A stretch of DNA of 64,000 bases from Bacillus marasmi. GTDB lineage: Bacteria; Bacillota; Bacilli; Bacillales; Cytobacillaceae. This document shows, piece after piece, positions 52,788 through 62,989 of the stretch; positions within the stretch are counted from its first letter, which is position 1; every line of letters starts with the position of its first letter. Below the pieces are notes generated by a model. It saw only the letters and a list, made by a program, of their open reading frames with translations. It was not told the origin of the DNA and ran no database searches. The stretch is from NCBI RefSeq assembly GCF_902168435.1, contig NZ_LR656169.1:1-64000 (forward strand). Direction: 5' to 3'. The translations under genes and the position numbers were made by a program.

Positions 52788-52876
52788 TTCCGTTCCTCCA
52801 ATAAATGTTTGAACTCTAGTAATTTTATTATCTATTATACTCCTTTTTCACCTGAAAGAAATAGGGTCCTCTGGAA

Positions 52877-53650
52877 TCATTTTTCTAGTATACCAAAATG
52901 AAATTTAGCCGTCTTCCGTTTTATTACATCAAACCCATATTTTTCAAACCGACTACTGCGAAAATGATCCTTTAATACAACTCGCTTCCTAGCAACCCTT
53001 AATGCATCCATGAGCATTTCCTCTTTTAAATCCTCATGTAGCGCAAAGCGACTTAGTGCTTTAATGCCATCTGATTCAATAACTGGTTCTTCAAACATCG
53101 GATCGAAATAAACAACATCAAAGCTCTGATCCTGTTGTGATTTCAAAAACTCGGCACTATGAGCTTGACAAAGCTCTATCCGTTTCATCGCGTCATTCAT
53201 TTGCGTTATTCCTGAATCCCATTCGTTCAAGCCATTTTTTACGATAAATGCCAAAAATGGATTTGCCTCGATACCGACTACTTGTCCGGTTTCCCCTACC
53301 GCAAAACTTGCCACGATACTATCTGCGGCAAGTCCTAATGTGCAATCAAGCACCGTCATGCCAGCTTCAAGCTCTGTTGCCTGAAGAAAAGGATCATGTT
53401 CTCCTTTTATAAGCCGCTTTATCCGGAACATCGCCGAATTGGGATGAAAGAAAAATGGCTCACTCTCCCCAAATGGATATAATTCAAGCCGATTTTTTCC
53501 AACGACGATGCAATCATCTTTTAAGACGTCCTGCATCGCTAATACGGATTGTTTATTTCGATGAAAATAGAAAATCGAGAGTTGCTTTGCCATATGTTTT
53601 GCGATATTTATCATATGTGTATCCGTTCTTCCGGCAGTAGTGATAAACAT
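52877..53650 (-). CDS. Class I SAM-dependent methyltransferase (YpiP-like)
   Basis: A 257-residue protein with the SAM motif VLDCTLGLAADSIVA and a catalytic-loop candidate VVYFDPMFEEP, reminiscent of RsmJ-type rRNA guanine methyltransferases. The start at 53650 (MFITTAGRTD) follows GAGGG by 7 bases. In B. subtilis ypiP lies just upstream of yphP (brxA), the same arrangement. Substrate unknown. Confidence 0.82.
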   Translation of the reverse strand: MFITTAGRTDTHMINIAKHMAKQLSIFYFHRNKQSVLAMQDVLKDDCIVVGKNRLELYPFGESEPFFFHPNSAMFRIKRLIKGEHDPFLQATELEAGMTVLDCTLGLAADSIVASFAVGETGQVVGIEANPFLAFIVKNGLNEWDSGITQMNDAMKRIELCQAHSAEFLKSQQDQSFDVVYFDPMFEEPVIESDGIKALSRFALHEDLKEEMLMDALRVARKRVVLKDHFRSSRFEKYGFDVIKRKTAKFHFGILEK

Positions 53651-53676
53651 AGTATCCCTCATTTATCTTGTAATCG

Positions 53677-53705
53677 AAAAAAGGATGCCGCAGCATCCTT
53701 TTTTA
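53677..53705 (-). terminator. Terminator after brxA
   Basis: GGATGC and GCATCC form a stem with a short GC loop, with six T or A on either side. Confidence 0.9.
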
Positions 53706-54137
53706 GCAATTGTTTTCAAATGCATTTAGAAGATTTTCCATAATGGCTTCCATTGGCTGTCCTTCAATTTCATAACGTGGAATAAAATGAACAACCTCAT
53801 TTCCTTTTAATAGAGCCATTGAAGGTGATGATGGCTCATAGCCTGTAAAATATTCGCGCATTTTTGCAGTAGCATCTTTTTCCTGTCCCGCAAAAACAGT
53901 GACTAAATGATTTGGTTTTTTAACTGACTTTAAAAGCGCCTGTGTTACTGCTGGTCGAGCCAGACCTGCCGCACACCCACAAACTGAATTCACCACAACT
54001 AATGTAGTACCTTCAGCATCCTTCATGAATTGTTCGACCTCTTCAGGTGTTAAGAGCTCTTGAAAACCTGCAGCCACTAACTCTTCACGCATTGGTTTAA
54101 CCATTTGTTTCATATATTCTTCATATGCCATTGACAT
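53703..54137 (-). CDS. brxA: Bacilliredoxin BrxA (YphP)
   Basis: A 144-residue thioredoxin-fold protein with the CGC active site (SVCGCAAGLARPA). It removes bacillithiol from S-bacillithiolated proteins after oxidative stress. The start at 54137 (MSMAYEEYM) follows GGAGG by 8 bases and gives the B. subtilis length. The gene precedes the ypgR/cvfC-like gene in the conserved order. Confidence 0.95.
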   Translation of the reverse strand: MSMAYEEYMKQMVKPMREELVAAGFQELLTPEEVEQFMKDAEGTTLVVVNSVCGCAAGLARPAVTQALLKSVKKPNHLVTVFAGQEKDATAKMREYFTGYEPSSPSMALLKGNEVVHFIPRYEIEGQPMEAIMENLLNAFENNC

Positions 54138-54266
54138 GTAAAATTCCTCCTTATTGTTCATACCATATGTTTGTAACCATATTATTGAAGTGTATCATAC
54201 ACGCTTCCATGCAAACAATGAATTTAACTCCCCATAACATTCAAGGTTGGTTACGACATTTGATTA

Positions 54267-55406
54267 TTATTTGTTTTTATTTCTTGCTTCAGTCATTTGT
54301 TTCCATACCGAGCCTTTCGCTTCAGTGCCTCCTTCAATTCGTTCAATTGCCATGTTTATTTGGAGGCTAACTTCAAACTCCGGATCATTCTTTGCCGCCT
54401 TTAAAGCCGGTAAAGCCCGCTTGTCACCAACTTCATATAAAAACATCGCTGCACGCCAGCGTACTAGTTTACTGTCATCCTTTAATGCCTGAAGCATTGC
54501 ATCCACAGCGGCGGGAAAGCCTAAATCGGACAAGCAATCTCCAGCAGTTCTTCTCACTGTAACGGTTTTATCCTTTAACGCCTGATATAAAAACGGCAAC
54601 ACACGCTCATCCTTAATCATTCCCAAATATACCGTAGCTAATCTTCGAATCGATGCTTTTTCGTCATGAAGTGCTTTTTCAAGTACAGAGAGGTCGGCCA
54701 ACTCAGGATCATCCATTTGTTCTAATAAGCGATATCGAATCCGCCAATCAGCTATGTCTAAGTCTGATGGTGTTAATTTTAATCGTTTAGGCAATTTTTG
54801 CTTTCGATTGTGATCATCGACCGAGTTGTTTTCCCCCTTAACAATGTCCTTTAAACGCTCCTCCGGGTAAGCCGCAAGCAGCTCTTCGACTACATCATGC
54901 CCGATTTGCTCGATTTCACCATAGCGCACTCCATATTCCTTCCATTTGCGCATCACAACCACATTATCATCCGGTTTCTGAACCTCGCCAACCTTTTTTA
55001 CAAATAATTCCGGAAGACCGAAACGCTTTTCCTCAATGCCATCAGACAGCTTAACCTGCATCGGTATACCTTTGAAAAATTGAACCTGTACCGTAATCTC
55101 GCCAAAATGCTTATCATGCATCGGCCTGTTCACGCTGTCCGGCTCGCTTTCCTCGCCAAATGCTTTACGAACGAGCGGTAAGATGTCTTTCCAGTCATAC
55201 TTGGCATTTCTTTCGATTGCCAGAAAATCAGCTACATGATATACGCCTTTTACACCATCTAACAATAATATATCTTGAATAACAGTTGGTGCACCTTGGA
55301 TTGTATCTTTTTTATAATTATTGCTTTTTCCCATTGGCAGCTCTTCATCCAGAATAATTTTCATTGTATTTGGACTTGGAGTGGGCTCAATTGAGACTAT
55401 TTTCAT
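54267..55406 (-). CDS. cvfC: Conserved virulence factor C family protein (YpgR-like)
   Basis: A 379-residue protein: an Nfu/NifU N-terminal-like domain (about 1-90, SIEPTPSPNTMKIILDE) followed by HEAT-like repeats (about 220-370, ERVLPFLYQALKDKTVTVRR). CvfC in Staphylococcus aureus affects virulence and intracellular metabolism; the mechanism is unclear. The start at 55406 has AAGGGTG upstream; a longer frame to 55451 is possible. Confidence 0.88.
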   Translation of the reverse strand: MKIVSIEPTPSPNTMKIILDEELPMGKSNNYKKDTIQGAPTVIQDILLLDGVKGVYHVADFLAIERNAKYDWKDILPLVRKAFGEESEPDSVNRPMHDKHFGEITVQVQFFKGIPMQVKLSDGIEEKRFGLPELFVKKVGEVQKPDDNVVVMRKWKEYGVRYGEIEQIGHDVVEELLAAYPEERLKDIVKGENNSVDDHNRKQKLPKRLKLTPSDLDIADWRIRYRLLEQMDDPELADLSVLEKALHDEKASIRRLATVYLGMIKDERVLPFLYQALKDKTVTVRRTAGDCLSDLGFPAAVDAMLQALKDDSKLVRWRAAMFLYEVGDKRALPALKAAKNDPEFEVSLQINMAIERIEGGTEAKGSVWKQMTEARNKNK

Positions 55407-55533
55407 TTCCATCACCCTTTGCACTATTGCACTAGTGTTAATTGAACTCATTTTAGCATAAGGACGAGAGGAATTTCATGATTCTTGCTTAGAGCTATTG
55501 CCGGTTAGATTTCTTGCAATGATTTTCTTTCCA

Positions 55534-57423
55534 TTACTCTGTTTCAGCTATTTCAGATAGATAGCTCCATCTTTCAATTAATTGTTCTAGCTGATCATTC
55601 AGTTTGTTTTCCTCTTCCATTAGTGCATGGGCTTTTTCAAAATCACTACCTGTATTGGCAATTTCTGAAATAATTTCTTCAATACGAGCTTCGACCGCTG
55701 CAATCTTCTCGTCAATTTCTTCCCACTCTTTTTTCTCCATGTATGTCATTTTTTTCTTTTTTTGCTTATCTATTTCATTTGTTTTAGCTTGAGATTGAGT
55801 TGGTTTTTCTAACGGTTTTGCAGAATGAGCTTGCGTTTCCAAGTAATCTGTATAGGCGCCATAATAGCTATCTATCTTTCCAGCTCCTTCTAAAATTAAG
55901 AGCTGTTCTGCCACTTTATCTAAGAAATAGCGATCATGAGATACAGTAATAACTACACCCGGAAAATCTTCTAAATAATCCTCCAATACCGTTAAAGTTT
56001 GCGTATCTAAATCATTCGTCGGCTCATCGAGAAGTAACACATTTGGGGCTGTTAACAATAATTTTAATAAATAAAGTCGGCGCTTTTCTCCTCCGGATAA
56101 TTTTCGAATCGGTGTACCATGAGTGTTTAAAGGAAATAGAAAGCGTTCAAGCATCTGCGCAGCTGAAATGGTCTTTCCGTCAGATGTGTGAATGATTTCA
56201 GCTGTTTCTTTAACGTATTCAATCATCCGCATATTTTCATCCATATCTTCGTTTTCCTGAGTATAATATGCCAATTTGACTGTTTGACCGATGATTCTTT
56301 CTCCGGAATCTAGCTGAATTCTTCCGGCTAATATATTGAGAACTGTTGATTTCCCTGTACCATTCCTACCAATAATTCCGATCCTATCACCAGGTTTAAT
56401 TAATAAATCAAAATCTTTTAATATCGTTAAATTGCCGTAATGCTTTGAAGCTCCCTTCAGTTCAAAGACTTGCTTTCCTAAGCGACTGCCATTTAATGAT
56501 AAATCCAACTTCTCAGCGCTCTTTACTGAAGCAAGGTGATCATCAAGCTTTTCAAATCGTTGTATCCGTGCTTTTTGCTTCGTGCTACGCGCTTGCGCTC
56601 CCCGTCTAATCCACTCGAGTTCGCGACGATATAAATTTCGTTGTTTCTCAAGCGTGGCCGCTTCATTTTCTTCACGAACAGCCTTTGCCTCAAGAAATGC
56701 AGCATAATTCCCTTTGTAGCTATACAAGTTCCCTTTATCCAATTCAAAAATGCGATTCGTTACTCGGTCAAGGAAATACCGATCATGAGTAACAAGCAAT
56801 AATGCTCCCTGGTACCGACTCAAATAGTCCTCAAGCCACTTAATGGAATCAAAATCCAAATGATTAGTCGGTTCATCTAAAATCAATAAATCTGGTGCTT
56901 GGATTAACACTTGTGCAAGCGCCACCCTTTTTTTCTGCCCGCCTGATAATAATTCAATTTTTTTCTGAAATTCGCTAATTCCAAGCTTTGTTAAAATCGA
57001 TTTTGCGTTAGCGCTAGCGTCCCAGGCATTTTCTGCATCCATTTTTTTCTGCACTTCAAAGAGACGCTCTTGAACTGCGGTATTCTCAGGATTTTCATTT
57101 AGGTCTAGCAAGGACTGTTCATAGTCCCGCAGATGCTTTAAGATTGGCGCATCCCCTTTAAACACCTGCTCTAATACCGTTAAATCACCACTTAAATCTG
57201 GCTGTTGTGATAAGTATGAAATTCGATAATCCTTCGCTTTAATGATGTCACCACTATCAGCTAAATCTAGACCGGCGACGATTTTTAATAGCGATGATTT
57301 ACCTGTTCCGTTAACACCGATTAAACCAACTCGTTCCTTTTCAGTAATGGTAAACTCGATGTTATTAAATAATTGTTTTTCTCCGTATGTCTTAGAGACA
57401 TTTTCTATAGAAATCATTTTCAT
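55534..57423 (-). CDS. yfmR: ABC-F family ATPase (YfmR/Uup-like)
   Basis: A 629-residue cytoplasmic protein with two ABC domains: Walker A GVNGTGKSSLL near 32 and GRNGTGKSTVL near 350, with signature motifs LSGGQKKRVALAQ and LSGGEKRRLYLL. A C-terminal coiled coil (KKKMTYMEKKEWEEIDEKI) is of the Uup type. Such proteins act on the ribosome; B. subtilis YfmR helps resolve stalled polyproline synthesis. The ATG overlaps the stop of the HD gene (ATGA). Confidence 0.85.
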   Translation of the reverse strand: MKMISIENVSKTYGEKQLFNNIEFTITEKERVGLIGVNGTGKSSLLKIVAGLDLADSGDIIKAKDYRISYLSQQPDLSGDLTVLEQVFKGDAPILKHLRDYEQSLLDLNENPENTAVQERLFEVQKKMDAENAWDASANAKSILTKLGISEFQKKIELLSGGQKKRVALAQVLIQAPDLLILDEPTNHLDFDSIKWLEDYLSRYQGALLLVTHDRYFLDRVTNRIFELDKGNLYSYKGNYAAFLEAKAVREENEAATLEKQRNLYRRELEWIRRGAQARSTKQKARIQRFEKLDDHLASVKSAEKLDLSLNGSRLGKQVFELKGASKHYGNLTILKDFDLLIKPGDRIGIIGRNGTGKSTVLNILAGRIQLDSGERIIGQTVKLAYYTQENEDMDENMRMIEYVKETAEIIHTSDGKTISAAQMLERFLFPLNTHGTPIRKLSGGEKRRLYLLKLLLTAPNVLLLDEPTNDLDTQTLTVLEDYLEDFPGVVITVSHDRYFLDKVAEQLLILEGAGKIDSYYGAYTDYLETQAHSAKPLEKPTQSQAKTNEIDKQKKKKMTYMEKKEWEEIDEKIAAVEARIEEIISEIANTGSDFEKAHALMEEENKLNDQLEQLIERWSYLSEIAETE

Positions 57424-58070
57424 GCTTGACCATTCCATTCGTTATAAAATACTTGTAAAAACTTTACCATATATTGATGACGCTTTTCTGCAATTTGCTT
57501 GGCCGAATATGTATGTAATCCATCCTTCAGCTTTAATAATTTTTCATAAAAATGATTAATCGATGTCGAACGTCCGTTACGATACTGTTCATTCGTCATT
57601 TCATTTCGAACCTCTATACATGGTTCGTATATTGTCTGTCCCTTCTTACCACCGTATGCAAACGCACGCGCAATACCGATAGCACCAAGCGCATCAAGGC
57701 GGTCTGCGTCTTGAACAATTTTTGCTTCCAAGGACTGCAGTTCAAGCTTTCTTCCGCCCTTGAAGGAAATCGTAGTGGTAATCTCGATAATCTGTTGTTT
57801 AATGGTTTCTTCTAAATTGAGGCGATCCAAAAACGTCTGTAATTTTAACAAACCAGCTGCTTCTGATTCATTCAATTTTTCATCTGGAATATCGTGGAGC
57901 AATGCGGCCATTTCAATGATAAATGGGTCTGCATTCAAGTGGTCCTTCTCCCATATGTATAAGGCCATTTTTCGCACACGATTAATATGATGCCAATCAT
58001 GACCTGTTGCATCCTGACCAAGTTCGGCTTTCACAAACGCTTCGACTTTTTTGATGCATTCTGTTTTCAT
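57420..58070 (-). CDS. ypgQ: HD-domain phosphohydrolase (YpgQ-like)
   Basis: A 216-residue metal-dependent hydrolase: HDWHHINRVRKMA with the first His, then MAALLHDIPDEK with the HD pair, and QDADRLDALGAIGIARAF with the last Asp. It matches YpgQ, a nucleoside triphosphate pyrophosphohydrolase in B. subtilis, and also E. coli YedJ. It is coupled to the ABC-F gene by a four-base overlap. Confidence 0.88.
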   Translation of the reverse strand: MKTECIKKVEAFVKAELGQDATGHDWHHINRVRKMALYIWEKDHLNADPFIIEMAALLHDIPDEKLNESEAAGLLKLQTFLDRLNLEETIKQQIIEITTTISFKGGRKLELQSLEAKIVQDADRLDALGAIGIARAFAYGGKKGQTIYEPCIEVRNEMTNEQYRNGRSTSINHFYEKLLKLKDGLHTYSAKQIAEKRHQYMVKFLQVFYNEWNGQA

Positions 58071-58125
58071 TGCTGCACCTTCTTTCAGTCCGTCATCTAT
58101 TTTAACATGAACAAGCTCTTTGGCA

Positions 58126-58154
58126 GAAAAAAAGTGCCCTTTGCTAGAGCACCT
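58126..58154 (-). terminator. Terminator after hypothetical gene
   Basis: AGGTGCTC and GGGCACT form a stem around TAGCAAA, then seven T on the minus strand. Confidence 0.85.
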
Positions 58155-58163
58155 TCGTTCATC

Positions 58164-58694
58164 TTACTGAAACAACTTTTTTAACTCCCTAATCGAGGTA
58201 ATCATAAAATCAACTAGACTTATGATATCAGAACTTTGATCCTCATAAATGAGACGGTTGAATTGAATCGTAATTTCATTAGTAATATCATTTTTTAAAT
58301 CAAAAGGATTCAAAAGGATTCTTTGTTCAATCCTTCGGCTATTTCCCCAAATTTCTTTTAAGATACTATCAATTTTTTGATAAGTACTAAGATCATTCGG
58401 ATGTATACATTGAAATTTCACTCCGACATGACAGCCGGCATGCTTTTCAGATAAAGCAGCTGGGAGTAATTCAGCTGCAAGATTCTCGATTTTTGCCTCC
58501 AAAATCAAAATCGCTGTAACGCGATGATCCTTACTACTTTGGTCAATAAACGAAATCTCGAAGTTTCGTCCCAACCTAGCCAAATTAACGATATCATGAC
58601 GATCCGTTACGAGAATTTCCCCGCTTAAATCTCTATCATATACAGCACCTTCAACGACTACTTTTAAATTTTCGAAAGCTGTCGGATCGAACAT
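58164..58694 (-). CDS. Hypothetical protein near fhs
   Basis: A 176-residue protein starting MFDPTAFENLKVVVEGAVYD after AGGAG. It has a beta-rich front (VEGAVYDRDLSGEILVTDRH) and a helical tail. I do not recognise a family and see no catalytic motif, signal peptide or membrane segment. It is transcribed 41 bp after fhs and has its own terminator. Confidence 0.7.
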   Translation of the reverse strand: MFDPTAFENLKVVVEGAVYDRDLSGEILVTDRHDIVNLARLGRNFEISFIDQSSKDHRVTAILILEAKIENLAAELLPAALSEKHAGCHVGVKFQCIHPNDLSTYQKIDSILKEIWGNSRRIEQRILLNPFDLKNDITNEITIQFNRLIYEDQSSDIISLVDFMITSIRELKKLFQ

Positions 58695-58737
58695 CACATC
58701 AACTCCTTAGATTGAAAAGGTTAAGCACAATTATTGT

Positions 58738-60435
58738 TTAAAACAATCCTATTGCATTTCCGTGCTGATCCACGTCCATGTTCATGGCTGCAGGTTGTTT
58801 TGGCAATCCAGGCATCGTCATAACATCACCCGTTAACACGACAATGAATCCTGCACCAATACTTGGCTTTAACTCTCTGATATGTACGACGAAATCACTT
58901 GGTCGACCAAGCAGTTTCGGATTATCTGATAGTGAATATTGCGTTTTTGCCATACAAATCGGTAATTCACCCCAACCATTACTAGTGAATTCCTTTAGTT
59001 GAATCCTTGCTTTGGCCGAAAATTCCACGTCCTTACCACCATATACCTTCTGAACAACAGTACGAATTTTTTCTTCGAGTGGGTCCGAAAGGAAATATAA
59101 CGGACGGAAACTTGCTTCATTTTCTTCTAAAACCTTTAATAGGGTTTGAGCCAGTTCAACTCCACCTTCTCCACCTTTTTCCCACACCTCTGTTAACGCG
59201 ACAGGAATATTTTCATTATCACAATAAGATTGTAGCGCTGCGATTTCCGCTTCGCTATCGTCAACAAATCGATTGATAGCCACCACAAACGGCAATCCAA
59301 AGCTTTTTATCGAATCGACATGCTTTTGTAAATTCGCAAGTCCGTCAGAAAGAGCTTTGATGTTTTCGAGATGGAGATCAGTTTTGGTAACTCCACCGTG
59401 CATCTTCAATGCCCGAATCGTTGCAACGATTACGACAGCAGCTGGTTCAATCCCAGCACTTCTTGTTTTAATATGTAAAAACTTCTCTGCTCCCAAGTCT
59501 GCACCAAAGCCTGCTTCAGTGATACAATAATCAGCCAACTTTGCTGCTGCTGTTGTGGCGATAATACTATTGCAGCCATGGGCAATATTGGCAAAAGGTC
59601 CGCCATGTATCAAAGCGGGAGTATGTTCCATCGTTTGGACTAAATTCGGTTTAACAGCATCCTTTAATAGAAGTGTTAAAACCCCTTCCACCTTTAAATC
59701 TCCAACGGTTACAGGCTGCTTATCGACATTGTATGCCACAACCATTTTAGCAAGCCTTTCCTTTAAATCGACTATATCCTTGGCAAGGCATAATACCGCC
59801 ATAATTTCCGAAGCAACCGTGATATCAAAACCATCTTCTCGCGGCACACCATTCATAGGACCACCTAATCCAATCAATATATGACGGAGGGCGCGATCAT
59901 TCATATCAATAGCACGTTTCCAAACAATACGGCGAGAATCAATGTTCAATTCATTCCCTTGCTGAAGATGATTATCAACGATTGCAGCTAGGGCATTGTT
60001 TGCTGTAGTGATCGCATGCAAATCTCCAGTAAAATGTAAATTGATATCCTCCATCGGTACAACCTGGGCATAACCCCCTCCGGTTGCACCTCCTTTTAGG
60101 CCTAAGGTCGGACCTAGTGAAGGCTCACGCATCGCGATTACAACCTTTTTACCAAGGGAATGAAGTGCATCACCAAGTCCAACAGTTACCGTGGACTTCC
60201 CCTCCCCAGCAGGTGTTGGATTGATAGAGGTTACTAAAATGACTTTTCCTGTTTCTTTTGTATGTAATTTTGCTAATCCATTGTTCGAAAGCTTTGCCTT
60301 ATATTTTCCAAACAACTCAAGGTCATTTTCGTCAAGACCAAGACTTGCAGCTATTTCACTAATATGTTTCATTGATGCTTGTTGGGCAATTTCTATATCA
60401 GTTTTATGTTTTGTTTGTTTTGTATGTACTGTCAT
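58738..60435 (-). CDS. fhs: Formate-tetrahydrofolate ligase
   Basis: A 565-residue enzyme that makes 10-formyl-tetrahydrofolate from formate and ATP. The P-loop is [14 protein letters not shown], followed by [27 protein letters not shown]-type core sequence (59900-60150). The ATG at 60435 has GGGGG 8 bases upstream; a TTG two codons earlier is less likely. It feeds one-carbon units to purine synthesis, linking with thyA and metA chemistry in the region. Confidence 0.95.
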   Translation of the reverse strand: MTVHTKQTKHKTDIEIAQQASMKHISEIAASLGLDENDLELFGKYKAKLSNNGLAKLHTKETGKVILVTSINPTPAGEGKSTVTVGLGDALHSLGKKVVIAMREPSLGPTLGLKGGATGGGYAQVVPMEDINLHFTGDLHAITTANNALAAIVDNHLQQGNELNIDSRRIVWKRAIDMNDRALRHILIGLGGPMNGVPREDGFDITVASEIMAVLCLAKDIVDLKERLAKMVVAYNVDKQPVTVGDLKVEGVLTLLLKDAVKPNLVQTMEHTPALIHGGPFANIAHGCNSIIATTAAAKLADYCITEAGFGADLGAEKFLHIKTRSAGIEPAAVVIVATIRALKMHGGVTKTDLHLENIKALSDGLANLQKHVDSIKSFGLPFVVAINRFVDDSEAEIAALQSYCDNENIPVALTEVWEKGGEGGVELAQTLLKVLEENEASFRPLYFLSDPLEEKIRTVVQKVYGGKDVEFSAKARIQLKEFTSNGWGELPICMAKTQYSLSDNPKLLGRPSDFVVHIRELKPSIGAGFIVVLTGDVMTMPGLPKQPAAMNMDVDQHGNAIGLF

Positions 60436-60540
60436 CGTCAATTCCCCCAGGATGGTGTCAAATATGTGCTATTATATTTTACCATTAATCACGAACTTCT
60501 ATTGAAAAATTTCTACAACAATACCTTCAATATTAAATGA

Positions 60541-60570
60541 TTGAAAAGTAGTTTATATTTTCTATATAAT
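60541..60570 (+). promoter_or_regulatory. Putative sigma-A promoter of metA
   Basis: TTGAAA (60541-60546), an 18-bp spacer and TATAAT (60565-60570), 37 bp before the TTG start. The gap is too short for a SAM or T-box riboswitch. Confidence 0.65.
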
Positions 60571-60606
60571 AGAACTAATTGAATTTTCGTACTAGGGGAT
60601 GATCAT

Positions 60607-61512
60607 TTGCCAATCACATTACCAAAGAAGCTTCCTGCCAGAGAAGTATTAGAGGCAGAAAATATTTTTGTTATGGATGATTACCGGGCTATGCAGCAAG
60701 ATATTCGCCCACTTAATATACTAATTTTAAACTTAATGCCGGAAAAGGAAAGAACTGAGGCACAATTACTTCGTTTGATTGGAAATACTCCGTTACAAAT
60801 TAATATTACCTTTTTAAAAACAGCCACTCATGTTTCGAAAAATACCAGTAAATATCACCTCGACCAATTTTATACTATTTTTTCAGAAATCAAGCATCGT
60901 AAATTTGATGGGATGATTATTACCGGTGCGCCGATTGAACATCTCTCCTTCGAAGATGTTAATTACTGGCAAGAATTAACTGAGATTATGGACTGGTCAA
61001 AAACGAATGTCACATCGACATTGCATATTTGCTGGGGAGCACAGGCGGCCCTTTACTATCATTTTGGGATTGGTAAATTTGAATTACCAGCCAAATGCAC
61101 TGGAGTATTTACACATAAGGTTAACGATCGAACTGAAAAACTGTTGCGAGGCTTTGATGATGAATTTTTAGCTCCGCATTCCCGTTATACAGATGTATCA
61201 CAGGCTGAAATAATCGACCATCCTGAATTAAAGCTATTATCTTATTCAGAAGAAGCTGGACCATTCATTGTTAGTGCCAACAACGGAAAACAAATCATGG
61301 TTACTGGTCATTTGGAATACGATACAGGTACACTCGCCGAGGAATACCAACGTGATCTTCAAAAAGGGCTATTGGTCAAGCCAAAGCACTATTTTCCAAA
61401 CGATAATCCGGAAGAAATGCCTTTGAATCGCTGGAGATCTCATGCGCATTTACTATTTTCAAACTGGTTAAATTATTATGTATACCAAGAAACACCGTTC
61501 GAGTGGTCATGA
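60607..61512 (+). CDS. metA: Homoserine O-acetyltransferase (MetA family)
   Basis: A 301-residue enzyme of methionine synthesis. The catalytic Cys is in [16 protein letters not shown], with a later His/Glu pair (VTGHLEYD). Residue 111 is Glu (TGAPIE, 106-111); in the B. cereus enzyme this Glu selects acetyl-CoA, while E. coli has Gly and uses succinyl-CoA. The start is TTG at 60607, after AGGGGATG. It has its own promoter and terminator. Confidence 0.93.
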   Translation: MPITLPKKLPAREVLEAENIFVMDDYRAMQQDIRPLNILILNLMPEKERTEAQLLRLIGNTPLQINITFLKTATHVSKNTSKYHLDQFYTIFSEIKHRKFDGMIITGAPIEHLSFEDVNYWQELTEIMDWSKTNVTSTLHICWGAQAALYYHFGIGKFELPAKCTGVFTHKVNDRTEKLLRGFDDEFLAPHSRYTDVSQAEIIDHPELKLLSYSEEAGPFIVSANNGKQIMVTGHLEYDTGTLAEEYQRDLQKGLLVKPKHYFPNDNPEEMPLNRWRSHAHLLFSNWLNYYVYQETPFEWS

Positions 61513-61527
61513 AAGGGTAAGAAATTA

Positions 61528-61558
61528 AGCTCCGTCGAATAGACGGAGCTCTTTTTTG
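61528..61558 (+). terminator. Terminator after metA
   Basis: AGCTCCGTC, loop GAATA, GACGGAGCT, then CTTTTTTGTT. Confidence 0.92.
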
Positions 61559-61579
61559 TTAGATGTGATAGTTTAAGTT

Positions 61580-61640
61580 GTTTATTTGCCGATTTCGCGT
61601 TTTATTTGCCAAAATCACTAGTTTATTTGACGTTTCCACA
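61580..61640. repeat. Short tandem repeat of a GTTTATTTGCC motif
   Basis: GTTTATTTGCC occurs at 61580 and, as GTTTTATTTGCC, at 61599; GTTTATTTGAC follows at 61621. The units are 19-22 bp and vary after the motif. Confidence 0.6.
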
Positions 61641-61655
61641 TTTCTGACAAACTTA

Positions 61656-62336
61656 CTAATCCAATTCAAGCATAAATACAGTCATGAAGGTTAAAGCTTG
61701 TCTAATTTCCTTCGTCAGAGAGCTCTTAGAAAGCTTTTCTGTATCACGTTTATATACTCCTAGTTCAGCAGTCTTTCTCCAGCCGTTTTCTTCAGCAAGT
61801 CGCTCAAATTCCCACGGCATAATCGTATTACATACAACGGGCGCACCATATAAACGCCGATAACTATTTTCCCTTGGCGCAGCAGTTGGACCTAAAATCC
61901 CTACACATGCTTTGCCTCCGGGTTTTACTACCCTTTTCATTTCCTCTAGCACCTGAAGCGGGCTTTCCGTCCATTCTAGTGAATTGATTGCAATAACAGC
62001 ATCATAGTGATAATCTGGTACATCAATTTTTGCGATATCACCTTTAGTGAACTGAAGTAAATTAGGTTGAGCCAAGCTATTTGCTTTTTCTATCATTTCT
62101 TCAGAAACATCAATTCCTGTGACTGCATATCCCGCTTTTGCCAATTTATATGATCCATAGCCATCTCCACAGCCTAAATCGACTACACGAGCACCACGAT
62201 TTACATACTGCTTAAAAAAAAGAACAATATCCTTTCGGCTCCCTGTTTCCCACATTTCCTTACTTTGGGAATGCCAGGAATTTGCTCTAGTATTCCATTC
62301 CTTTTCTGCTGCCTCAACCCAATAAAAATCCTTCAT
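61656..62336 (-). CDS. Class I SAM-dependent methyltransferase
   Basis: A 226-residue methyltransferase with the SAM motif VVDLGCGDGYGSYKLAKAGY, AVIAINSLEWTESP and EMKRVVKPGGKACVGI, as in UbiE/Methyltransf_11 proteins. The start at 62336 (MKDFYWVEAAEKEW) follows GAGGG at five bases; an ATG four codons earlier is possible. Substrate unknown. Confidence 0.85.
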   Translation of the reverse strand: MKDFYWVEAAEKEWNTRANSWHSQSKEMWETGSRKDIVLFFKQYVNRGARVVDLGCGDGYGSYKLAKAGYAVTGIDVSEEMIEKANSLAQPNLLQFTKGDIAKIDVPDYHYDAVIAINSLEWTESPLQVLEEMKRVVKPGGKACVGILGPTAAPRENSYRRLYGAPVVCNTIMPWEFERLAEENGWRKTAELGVYKRDTEKLSKSSLTKEIRQALTFMTVFMLELD

Positions 62337-62437
62337 TTGAACCCTCATTTCCTTTTATTGAATATTTTGATTATTTAATAAATAATTCGCTAAAGCATAG
62401 TTATTTCCTTTTTTATTTATGAGGAGTATGAAGATAT

Positions 62438-62467
62438 AAAAGAGGCTAACTCGAAATGAGTTAGCCC
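62438..62467 (-). terminator. Terminator after mntR
   Basis: GGGGCTAACTC and GAGTTAGCCTC pair around a short loop, then TTTTATA on the minus strand. Confidence 0.85.
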
Positions 62468-62473
62468 CAATGA

Positions 62474-62908
62474 TTATTGATCACTTTCTGATTGTTGATT
62501 ATGCTTTTGAATGTTTAGTAAATCACGTGTTCTTTTTTCGTCCTCTTCAAAAAATTGAACTAAATCACCGACACGCTCAATCGCATCCCAGCTCAAGTGA
62601 TGTTCAATCCCCTCAACATCGTGATAGATATTTTCTTCCTTTACGCCGATAATCCGCAAGAACTGTTCAAGCAGTTCATGGCGGTAAAGTAGGCGTTGAC
62701 CAGTTTTATGGCCTTTCTTCGTTAATACTAAACCTCTATATTTTTCGTAAATTAAATATTCATCCTTATCAAGCTTTTGAACCATTTTCGTTACAGAAGA
62801 AGGGTGGACAGAAAGCGCTTCAGCAATGTCAGAAACACGAGCGTAGCCTTTCTCTTCAATAAGCTTATAAATCTGTTCTATATAATCTTCCATACTTGGT
62901 GTCGGCAT
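62474..62908 (-). CDS. mntR: Manganese-responsive repressor MntR
   Basis: A 144-residue DtxR-family regulator almost identical in layout to B. subtilis Mnt[15 protein letters not shown] with Asp8 and Glu11 as metal ligands, the winged-helix [20 protein letters not shown], His77 in YRHELLEQF, and the ligand set in VEGIEHH. It represses manganese uptake and activates efflux genes. The start at 62908 has GGGGAGGG upstream; the frame back to 62968 is not used. Confidence 0.96.
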   Translation of the reverse strand: MPTPSMEDYIEQIYKLIEEKGYARVSDIAEALSVHPSSVTKMVQKLDKDEYLIYEKYRGLVLTKKGHKTGQRLLYRHELLEQFLRIIGVKEENIYHDVEGIEHHLSWDAIERVGDLVQFFEEDEKRTRDLLNIQKHNQQSESDQ

Positions 62909-62989
62909 CCGATACCCTCCCCAATCACTCATCATGAAAAGTTTACTATAAGTGGTAAGGACTGACAAGGTACAGACCCTATATCCAGC

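Noticed and set aside
60480-60606. SAM or T-box riboswitch before metA
   Set aside because: A promoter sits only 37 bp before the start codon, leaving no room for a riboswitch leader.
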